Shown here piece by piece: positions 1 to 4,907 of a DNA stretch of 5,400 nucleotides; the first letter of the stretch is position 1; the number at the start of each line of letters is the position of its first letter. The DNA is taken from NCBI GenBank assembly GCA_001790645.1, contig MGDB01000075.1, positions 1,240 to 6,639 on the forward strand, read 5' to 3'. The DNA comes from Candidatus Schekmanbacteria bacterium GWA2_38_11 (lineage in GTDB: Bacteria; Schekmanbacteria; GWA2-38-11). A program made the position numbers and the translations under genes. Below the pieces are notes generated by a model. That model was not told the origin of the DNA and ran no database searches. It saw only the letters and a list, made by a program, of their open reading frames with translations.

Positions 1-226
1 TTAAGGCGAAAGACTTCCCTTGCTGTTCCTCAAAGAGATATAGAACATTTAATCCAGAAATCCTTACAAAATCCTCAACTACTTGCTTCGTATCATCAGT
101 AGAATTGTTGTCTACCACAATTAATTCCCAAACCAAATCAACAGGAACTGACATTTCTGAAAAACTCTTTAAAGTCTGCCCTAAACTCTTAGAACGATTG
201 TATGTACAAATAATTACACTTATCAT
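1..226 (-). CDS. GT2 family glycosyltransferase, N-terminal part (cut by left edge)
   Basis: Translating the minus strand from the ATG at 226-224 gives 75 codons with no stop before the window edge. The protein opens with ISVIICTYNR (residues 2-11), the first beta strand and nucleotide-binding loop of GT-A glycosyltransferases. ELIVVDNNSTDDT follows (34-46); D39 lies in the segment that binds the UDP-sugar nucleotide. EEQQGKSFAL at 66-75 is the usual next block of the family. The DxD metal site, acceptor region and any C-terminal membrane segment lie outside the window, so donor and acceptor sugars cannot be named. It is probably a cytoplasmic enzyme adding a sugar to the lipid-linked glycan of this locus. 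The ribosome site is weak (AGAGAAA about 13 bases upstream). The ATG is chosen because family members begin directly with this strand. It lies 85 bases after the wzt stop on the same strand, consistent with one operon. Confidence 0.93.
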   Translation of the reverse strand, partial: MISVIICTYNRSKSLGQTLKSFSEMSVPVDLVWELIVVDNNSTDDTKQVVEDFVRISGLNVLYLFEEQQGKSFAL

Positions 227-311
227 TTGATTGCTACAGTTTCTCTATGTTCCCCAAAAAAAATAAATAAGTCTTAGAAATTGAAATGTCTTGTTTTTTC
301 ATCATATAGAT
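227..311 (-). other. Gap between wzt and the glycosyltransferase gene
   Basis: This is an 85-base AT-rich spacer with an A-run at 256-263 on the plus strand. I see no stem-loop strong enough for a terminator and no paired promoter boxes. A 23-codon reading frame (305-234) starts with two ATGs, but it lacks a good ribosome site and resembles nothing I know, so I treat it as chance. The gap most likely lies within a transcript. Confidence 0.5.
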
Positions 312-1487
312 TCAATCCCAATTGATGTCTAAAAATGCATATCCCATCGATTTTGGAGCTTTCACAGAAAACTTTATAATTTCATCATTAAAGAAATGAA
401 ATTCTTTCATTGGCTCTTGGAAATAAATCCCACATAGGTATGTATTTGATGGGAGATTTACTCGAAAATGTATAGTTATTCCTTTATACTCATTAGCCGC
501 AAAAGAAAAATACCTATTTTGTATGTCGACAGAATGAGTATTAAAAATAAGTAGTCCATCACTTCCCTTTAATGCAAAACCCATTATTAGATTCTGTATA
601 TCCTTATCAGAACAAGCAACTAATTTAAGTGTTGCATAATCTCCTGCTTGGAAGACCTCGCATAATTTGCCTTCTTTATTCAGAAGCTTTATTTCTATTA
701 ATTGTATTGATTTATTAACACCACTCACCTCAGCCCAGGCTCTGTAATAAAAACGACAAACTTCATTGCTATCGCCATACTTTTGTATTTCTCCTTTGTT
801 AAGCAAAATTGCCTTAGGACAAAGCTGAATTATAGAAGGTATATTATGACTGATAAATATTATTGTTACCCCCTTAGCAATTATATCATGCATTTTTTTT
901 ATGCACTTTGTCTGAAATACAAAATCTCCTACACTCAGAACCTCATCTACCAGCAAAACCTCTGGATCTACATGAGCAGCAACTGAAAATCCTAACCTCG
1001 CATACATGCCGGATGAATACCGTTTTACGGGGGTATCAATGAACTCCTCAAGTCCTGAAAATTCTACAATCTCGTCGAATTTGCTATCAATTTCTTTTTT
1101 TTTCATTCCAAGAATAGTGCCATTCAAATATATATTTTCTCTACCTGTAAGGTCGGGGTGAAAGCCTGCGCCAACCTCGATTAATGCACTTAATCTGCCA
1201 TTAACCTTGATGTCCCCTTTATTGGGTTTTAATATCCCGCTTAACAATTTGAGCACTGTGCTCTTTCCAGCACCATTGGGACCAATAATTCCAAGCGCTT
1301 CTCCTTTCCTTACCTGAAACGATACATCTTTGATTGACCAAAACTCTTTTTCCTGCAGTTCCTCCCCCTGGCTGCTATTAAAAAGCCTTTTGGCTATGGC
1401 AGGGATAAAATCTCTAAGAGAATCGTACCTTTCACCTTTTTTAAATTTCTTCCAGACATGATTAAATTCTAAAACAACATCACCCAT
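312..1487 (-). CDS. wzt: ABC transporter ATPase for O-antigen/capsule-type polysaccharide export, with C-terminal extension (Wzt family)
   Basis: This 391-residue protein powers export of lipid-linked polysaccharide across the inner membrane, together with the permease encoded just upstream. Walker A is GPNGAGKST (69-77). The Q-loop region reads ALIEVGAGFHPDLTGREN (101-118), with E104 in place of the usual Gln, as is typical of the Wzt/TagH subfamily. The signature is YSSGM (157-161), also subfamily-typical. Walker B and D-loop are LLVDEVLSVGD (178-188), and the switch histidine is H214 in FISHN. The nucleotide-binding domain ends near residue 250. Residues about 255-391 form an extra domain in the position of the Wzt C-terminal beta-sandwich, which in characterised systems binds the modified non-reducing end of the glycan. 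I infer that role by position and length rather than from clear motifs. The ATG at 1487-1485 has a good ribosome site, AGGAAGG (1492-1498), five bases upstream. An A9 run encodes K129-K131. Confidence 0.93.
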   Translation of the reverse strand: MGDVVLEFNHVWKKFKKGERYDSLRDFIPAIAKRLFNSSQGEELQEKEFWSIKDVSFQVRKGEALGIIGPNGAGKSTVLKLLSGILKPNKGDIKVNGRLSALIEVGAGFHPDLTGRENIYLNGTILGMKKKEIDSKFDEIVEFSGLEEFIDTPVKRYSSGMYARLGFSVAAHVDPEVLLVDEVLSVGDFVFQTKCIKKMHDIIAKGVTIIFISHNIPSIIQLCPKAILLNKGEIQKYGDSNEVCRFYYRAWAEVSGVNKSIQLIEIKLLNKEGKLCEVFQAGDYATLKLVACSDKDIQNLIMGFALKGSDGLLIFNTHSVDIQNRYFSFAANEYKGITIHFRVNLPSNTYLCGIYFQEPMKEFHFFNDEIIKFSVKAPKSMGYAFLDINWD

Positions 1488-1491
1488 CGAT

Positions 1492-1498
1492 ACCTTCC
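1492..1498 (-). promoter_or_regulatory. Ribosome binding site of wzt
   Basis: The minus strand reads TAGGAAGGTATCG before the ATG at 1487. The purine-rich AGGAAGG lies at a normal distance and supports this start over later in-frame candidates. Confidence 0.7.
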
Positions 1499-1522
1499 TA
1501 TTTCTGATTTTGAATTGCGGAT

Positions 1523-1548
1523 AAGGTAATCACAAATTTAATTACCTT
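1523..1548. repeat. Perfect 8-bp inverted repeat, 10-base loop
   Basis: AAGGTAAT at 1523-1530 and ATTACCTT at 1541-1548 are exact reverse complements separated by 10 bases. Pairing does not extend outward (T opposite T) or inward. The stem is AT-rich and is not followed by a U-tract in the transcript, so it is not a typical rho-independent terminator. It lies 36 bases upstream of the wzt start and could be an mRNA stem-loop or a dyad operator. The function is unknown. Confidence 0.5.
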
Positions 1549-1638
1549 TAAGCAAACATTTTTTACACTCTTTTAATTGTTCCTTTTCGTGGATTCGGTA
1601 TCATGCAATGCTTGCTCTCTCCTAAATCCAAAATATGT

Positions 1639-2415
1639 TTATATATTTTCTGCAAAAGCAGGTTCGAGCTTATCGAATACCTTCCATCCAATCAAAGATC
1701 CTATTACTGTCCAACAAGCCGAATAGGTCAACCAAAACAGATCAGGTGAACGATGTAATACAACAACATCATTCATAGCTTCAAGGATAGAACCTATTGG
1801 ATTTAATAGCAGTATAGAAGCCCACTTGCCAAACATAGTGACCTCGTAAAACACAGGTGTAAAGAATATTCCAAATGTAAGTATTACCTCAACTATGTAT
1901 TTTACATCTCTGAAGAATAAGTTGGTACATGATAAAAGCATGCAAATAGCTGCGGTCACGAGAACTAATAAAATTAATAGCAGAGGAAGCCAGAATAGAT
2001 GGATGCTAACCCCTATTCCTGCCGCTGCAAGTATCGCAATGAGCACCACAGCGGCGACGGCAAAATCAAATAGATTTGTCAGAACAGATGAAAGGGGTAA
2101 GACCGCCCGGGGGAAATAGATTTTTGTAACAAGATTGCTACGGCCTGTAAGACTATTTGTCGCAAACCGAATTGACCCGACAAAGAACGCCCATGGAAGA
2201 GCCTTGACAGAAACTGATGCCAATTCAGTAAATACCATTGGTTTTCCAGAGACAATAGAAAAACCTTTTTTGACAAGTATTCCTGCACAGACAATCATAA
2301 TAGGCATAAAAATAGCCCATAGAAAACCCATTACGGATTGTTTATATCTAACCCTTATGTCTCTCCATGTAAGCATTAATAGAAGGTGTCTATATTGGAT
2401 TAGTTTACTTATCAT
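1639..2415 (-). CDS. wzm: ABC-2 type polysaccharide export permease (Wzm/TagG family)
   Basis: This 258-residue integral membrane protein is the usual length for the family. It forms the channel that, with the ATPase encoded downstream, carries the undecaprenyl-linked glycan from cytoplasm to periplasm. Near the N-terminus is the family motif TWRDIRVRYKQSVMGFLW (16-33), an amphipathic interface helix leading into the first membrane segment (about 30-48). Further hydrophobic segments fall at about 108-134, 140-163, 173-192 and 226-247, with a shorter one near 70-90. Other family blocks are NLVTKIYFPR (94-103), NLFFRDVKYIVEV (165-177), FFTPVFY (184-190) and the C-terminal KLEPAFAE (249-256). 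The ATG at 2415-2413 is the first in frame and is preceded by GAGGAG (2429-2434), 13 bases away, a somewhat long spacing. The gene looks more GC-rich than its neighbours (28 of 60 bases at 2041-2100 against 16 of 60 at 4201-4260), which may mean a different origin. Confidence 0.95.
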   Translation of the reverse strand: MISKLIQYRHLLLMLTWRDIRVRYKQSVMGFLWAIFMPIMIVCAGILVKKGFSIVSGKPMVFTELASVSVKALPWAFFVGSIRFATNSLTGRSNLVTKIYFPRAVLPLSSVLTNLFDFAVAAVVLIAILAAAGIGVSIHLFWLPLLLILLVLVTAAICMLLSCTNLFFRDVKYIVEVILTFGIFFTPVFYEVTMFGKWASILLLNPIGSILEAMNDVVVLHRSPDLFWLTYSACWTVIGSLIGWKVFDKLEPAFAENI

Positions 2416-2428
2416 TTTTGGAATTTTT

Positions 2429-2434
2429 CTCCTC
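2429..2434 (-). promoter_or_regulatory. Ribosome binding site of wzm
   Basis: The minus strand has GAGGAG followed by 13 bases and then the ATG at 2415. The match to the anti-Shine-Dalgarno sequence is strong but the spacing is longer than ideal. No closer in-frame start exists. Confidence 0.55.
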
Positions 2435-2454
2435 TAAAATTTTTATTTGCCAAT

Positions 2455-2471
2455 GAAACTTCAGCAGTTTC
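2455..2471. repeat. Short inverted repeat upstream of wzm
   Basis: GAAACT (2455-2460) and AGTTTC (2466-2471) pair perfectly around a 5-base loop. The stem has only 6 bp, is AT-rich and has no following U-run, so it is not a convincing terminator. It sits between the aminotransferase remnant and wzm and may be chance. Confidence 0.3.
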
Positions 2472-2485
2472 TAGTGCTTATTTGT

Positions 2486-2494
2486 ATTTTATCA
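2486..2494 (-). promoter_or_regulatory. Possible extended -10 promoter element for wzm-wzt
   Basis: The minus strand reads TGATAAAAT, which fits the extended -10 pattern TGnTAtAAT with one mismatch. It lies about 70 bases before the wzm start and just after the stop of the aminotransferase remnant. I see no good -35 box at the normal distance. In AT-rich DNA such matches are common, so this is tentative. A stray AAGGAG (2495-2500) with no usable start codon after it lies immediately upstream. Confidence 0.22.
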
Positions 2495-2507
2495 CTCCTT
2501 AAAATAG

Positions 2508-2755
2508 TTATTTTAAATATCCTCTAAAGACCTTCCTCACAGCTGAAATCACATCTGCCACATCCTCATCAGCCCACATTCAACCTTAAAAATTTCTTCA
2601 AAACGAGTTACCTTAGGCCCGGTCCCGAGCCACCCGGATCTTAAAGTAACAACCACCTCTTCTATTTCATCCTCCTCAATGGCCGGGTGCCCGAAAACTA
2701 AAAAGCTATCTCGTACCGGTTTTCCTCCTTCAACTGATATTTTCCCTTCTCTCAT
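2508..2755 (-). pseudogene. DegT/DnrJ/EryC1 aminotransferase remnant with large internal deletion
   Basis: The intact enzyme family uses PLP and glutamate to aminate 4-keto (or 3-keto) nucleotide sugars and is about 370-390 residues long. Here the ATG at 2755 gives a clear family N-terminus: GGKPVRDSFLVFGHP (10-24), IEEVVVTLRSGWLGTGPK (31-48) and RFEEIFK (51-57). At about 2585 the match stops, and this frame ends at a TGA at 2551-2549. In another frame, 2579-2508 encodes MWADEDVADVISAVRKVF and a TAA stop. This is a typical DegT-family C-terminus (the x-DEDV-x-DVI-x-AV block). The N- and C-terminal ends are therefore joined directly and out of frame, with roughly 300 codons missing, including the PLP-binding lysine and all active-site residues. 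The product cannot be a functional aminotransferase. The start is only six bases after the wecB stop, so it was once part of the same operon. I cannot tell the former substrate. Confidence 0.88.
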
Positions 2756-2761
2756 AGTTTT

Positions 2762-3901
2762 TTAAGAAAGTTTATCCTTTAATATTGAAACTATCCGACG
2801 GGAGGCCTTACCATCCCAAAATTTTGGGATTCGAAATCTCTTTTCTCCTCCATCAAGAACTTTGAAAGCCGTTTTTATAATTTTTTCCTTCTCTGTTCCA
2901 ACCAACTGATTACTTCCCTCATTGACCGTTATAGGTCTTTCGGTATTTTCCCTTAATGTTAGACAGGGAACCCCAAGAAATGTAGTTTCTTCCTGAATAC
3001 CTCCCGAATCGGTAAATACAATTTTTGCTCCTTCTAAAAGACTTAAGAAATTAAGATATCCCAAAGGCGAAACGAGATATATCCCTTTTTTCCCAATCCG
3101 GTTTCCTCTACTGGAAAAATACCCGTCAAAGAATTTTTGAAATCCAAAAACCTGTATCTGTTTTTTTGTCCTAGGATGGGACGGGAAAATTATAGGCAGA
3201 GATTCCGATATCTTTTTTAGGGCATCAAGAATTTCATAAAACTTAAATCTGTCATCGACATTGCTCGGCCTGTGCAGAGTAAGGAGAGCGTAAGGGAAAG
3301 AATTTGATTCCAAACCCAGTTTTTTTTTTATTAAGGCTTTTCCTGCATCTCTTCTATATTTGAACAACGTATCAATCATTACATTTCCTACAAAGTAGAT
3401 CTTTGAACTTGGAATCCCCTCTTTTTTAAGATTGTCCCTGGCATCTCTTTCCGTAATGAACAGGAAATCAGCAAGGGAATCAACCAGTACTCTATTTATC
3501 TCCTCAGGCATGCTCCTGTCAAAGCTCCTCAATCCTGCCTCAACATGGGCTATTTTTACTCCCAGCTTTGCTGCCACTAGGGAACAGGCAAGAGTTGAAT
3601 TCACATCCCCTACCACTAATACTAACGAGGGATTTAAGAGGTTTACTACCTTCTCAAATTTCATCATTATTTTGGCTGTCTGATATGAGTGAGAACCAGA
3701 TCCAACTCCTAAGTTAATATCAGGTTCAGGTATTTCTAAATCTTTAAAAAAAAGCTTTGACATAGCCAGATCGTAGTGCTGCCCTGTATGAACGAGGAGG
3801 GACTTAAAGGATTTGTCCTTTTTTATCTCCTCCATTAAGGGAGCTATCTTTATAAAATTAGGCCTTGCCCCTACAACATTAATTATTTTGATCTGGCTCA
3901 T
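2762..3901 (-). CDS. wecB: UDP-N-acetylglucosamine 2-epimerase, non-hydrolysing (WecB family)
   Basis: This cytoplasmic enzyme interconverts UDP-GlcNAc and UDP-ManNAc and supplies ManNAc-type precursors for surface glycans. At 379 residues it is full length and has the blocks of the GT-B-fold epimerase family in order: GARPNFIK (11-18), HTGQHYD (38-44), GDVNST (98-103), HVEAGLRS (119-126), MPEEINR (131-137), LTLHRPSN (207-214), SHPRT (241-245), SPLGYLNFLSLL (278-289), TDSGGIQEE (297-305) and LRENTERP (316-323). D99, E121, E133/E134 and H210 match the positions of the catalytic acids and histidine of E. coli WecB. The HRPSN variant replaces the common HRxEN. The ATG at 3901 is favoured because homologues start a few residues before KIINVVGARPN; no strong ribosome site is visible. 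An A10 run encodes K192-K194. A sister activity on another UDP-HexNAc is possible. Confidence 0.95.
   Translation of the reverse strand: MSQIKIINVVGARPNFIKIAPLMEEIKKDKSFKSLLVHTGQHYDLAMSKLFFKDLEIPEPDINLGVGSGSHSYQTAKIMMKFEKVVNLLNPSLVLVVGDVNSTLACSLVAAKLGVKIAHVEAGLRSFDRSMPEEINRVLVDSLADFLFITERDARDNLKKEGIPSSKIYFVGNVMIDTLFKYRRDAGKALIKKKLGLESNSFPYALLTLHRPSNVDDRFKFYEILDALKKISESLPIIFPSHPRTKKQIQVFGFQKFFDGYFSSRGNRIGKKGIYLVSPLGYLNFLSLLEGAKIVFTDSGGIQEETTFLGVPCLTLRENTERPITVNEGSNQLVGTEKEKIIKTAFKVLDGGEKRFRIPKFWDGKASRRIVSILKDKLS
3320..3329 (-). repeat. A10 tract inside wecB
   Basis: Ten consecutive T on the plus strand give A10 in the mRNA, spanning the last base of codon 191 through codon 194 (I-K-K-K). Tracts of this length are known sites for polymerase slippage and for sequencing indels. 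The frame is intact as given. Confidence 0.6.
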
Positions 3902-3998
3902 AAGAGTTAAACTAATTTTTACCTTTTAACAGATTCCCAAAGAATGACAAGAGAAAATCAGATTTATAGCTAATTCTATTTTTGGCATAAAAATTATT
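3902..3998 (-). other. Gap between the deacetylase gene and wecB
   Basis: This is a 97-base AT-rich spacer. A weak promoter-like pair, TTGTCA (3945-3950) and TAAAAG (3923-3928) with a 16-base spacer, is present, but the -10 box is poor. A 20-codon frame beginning MPKIELA has no ribosome site or recognisable family. No hairpin resembling a terminator was found. Confidence 0.4.
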
Positions 3999-4883
3999 TC
4001 AATATTTATAAATTTTAATTATATTCTCAAAAGAGGTGAATTTAAAATCCTTAATTAATCGGCAAAATCTTTTTTTAGTATTTTGTAAATTAATATAATG
4101 CCTAAACTTCGATAAAAAACTTCCATTTATTCTTGGCTGGTCCGGGTCAAACTCCCAGGGATGTAAATAAATTATAGCTGATTCATTCTCCACAAGGTTT
4201 ATTTTTCTTATCCCAAATCGTATTAGTTTATAAGGAAAAATTCTAAAATATCCTCCACCTGCAATAGGAATGTTTTGGTTTAAAATTTTTATTGTTGAAA
4301 GAGGAAACTCTAAAATTCTGCCAAATCCTTCTCTATTTATAAAATGAGGGCTTCTTGGAAAATCCGGAATTCCATATCTATCATGAAAAATTGGAAAAAT
4401 ACTTGAATCATATTGGAAACCCATTTCTATTAAAACATCCAATGCCCACAGAGAATCCTTCGTTATGGAATAGGTGGGGGCCCTGTAACCTATCACTTTT
4501 TCACCGATTAAATCTTCTAAAATCGATTTCGAACGCTCTATATCCTTTTTGAATTCTTCTCTCTGCTGAGTAAATATCATTTTATGGGAAAAACTATGAC
4601 ATCCAATCTCATGTCCTTGGCTTTTTACTTCTCTTACAAGACTTTTATTTTTCTCAGCAACCCATCCCAGAAAAAAAAAGGTAGCTTTAATGTTCCCCTG
4701 GCTTAAGAGTTCAAGCAAATGTCTGGTATTTCTTTCCACACGGCTTTCAAATTTGTCCCAGTCCTCAAATCTAACATGCTTCTCAAAAGCTGCAACATGA
4801 TAATAGTCTTCAACATCAATTGATAAAACATTTACTTTTTCCTCTCCAGACAGTATAATTTTTTTTTTAACTTCTTTTTTCAT
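3999..4883 (-). CDS. Polysaccharide deacetylase, exosortase/PEP-CTERM-associated type (NodB domain plus DUF3473-like C-terminus)
   Basis: This carbohydrate esterase family 4 type enzyme is predicted to remove N-acetyl groups from a polysaccharide or its lipid-linked precursor. It has 294 residues. SIDVEDYYHV (21-30) carries the catalytic aspartate D23 and nearby acidic ligands. ATFFFLGWVAE (67-77) follows. GHEIGCHSFSH (90-100) provides metal ligands H96 and H100, and GYRAPTYSI (132-140) is the third motif. The later blocks DRYGIPDFPRSPH (168-180), EFPLST (192-197), AGGGYFRIFPY (208-218) and YLHPWEFDPDQPR (239-251) are the hallmark of deacetylases found in exosortase loci. I see no signal peptide: the N-terminus (MKKEVKKKIILSGEEK) is lysine-rich but lacks a hydrophobic core, so the protein appears cytoplasmic or exported by an unrecognised route. 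The ATG at 4883 has only a weak ribosome site (GAG nine bases upstream). A GGAGAGG inside codons 13-15 is not followed by a usable in-frame start. It begins 24 bases after the sugar transferase stop. Confidence 0.93.
   Translation of the reverse strand: MKKEVKKKIILSGEEKVNVLSIDVEDYYHVAAFEKHVRFEDWDKFESRVERNTRHLLELLSQGNIKATFFFLGWVAEKNKSLVREVKSQGHEIGCHSFSHKMIFTQQREEFKKDIERSKSILEDLIGEKVIGYRAPTYSITKDSLWALDVLIEMGFQYDSSIFPIFHDRYGIPDFPRSPHFINREGFGRILEFPLSTIKILNQNIPIAGGGYFRIFPYKLIRFGIRKINLVENESAIIYLHPWEFDPDQPRINGSFLSKFRHYINLQNTKKRFCRLIKDFKFTSFENIIKIYKY
4859..4868 (-). repeat. A10 tract near the start of the deacetylase gene
   Basis: Ten consecutive T on the plus strand give A10 in the mRNA, spanning codons 6-8 and the first base of codon 9. 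A slip of one base here would stop almost the whole protein from being made, so it is a possible on/off site. It may equally be a by-product of AT-rich, lysine-rich coding. Confidence 0.6.
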
Positions 4884-4907
4884 CCCAGTTTTCTCAAAAT
4901 ACTCCAG

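Larger units (their letters stand above)
1488..1638 (-). other. 151-base gap between wzm and wzt with an inverted repeat
   Basis: Wzm and Wzt genes are usually adjacent or overlapping, so this gap is wide. It contains an 8-bp perfect inverted repeat (1523-1548), the wzt ribosome site (1492-1498) and a 13-codon frame starting at 1604 behind a GGAGAG. I found no longer coding remnant in the minus-strand frames I read, and no convincing pair of -35/-10 boxes. Confidence 0.5.

Noticed and set aside
234..305. 23-codon frame beginning MMKKQDIS between wzt and the glycosyltransferase gene
   Set aside because: It has no good ribosome site or recognisable motif, and it lies in AT-rich spacer where short frames are expected by chance.
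783..986. Plus-strand 67-codon frame
   Set aside because: It lies entirely within wzt on the opposite strand and shows no family resemblance, so it is a shadow of the real gene.
1563..1604. 13-codon frame MIPNPRKG... in the wzm-wzt gap, behind GGAGAG
   Set aside because: It is too short to support, and the spacing of 12 bases from the ribosome-like site is poor. It is kept only as a note within the gap.
1895..2437. Plus-strand frames of 74 and 100 codons and a second minus-strand frame of 71 codons across wzm
   Set aside because: All overlap the clear Wzm reading frame, and their compositions look like out-of-frame translation of it.
2455..2471. Intrinsic terminator between the aminotransferase remnant and wzm
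   Set aside because: The stem is only 6 bp with two G-C pairs and no following U-tract, so termination is unlikely.
3432..3683. Plus-strand 83-codon frame
   Set aside because: It is antisense to conserved wecB motifs and has no recognisable domain.
3923..3950. Promoter-like TTGTCA and TAAAAG upstream of wecB
   Set aside because: The -10 box matches only four of six positions, and such pairs are frequent in AT-rich spacers. Operon read-through is the simpler explanation.
4355..4552. Plus-strand 65-codon frame
   Set aside because: It is antisense to the conserved deacetylase core and has no independent support.
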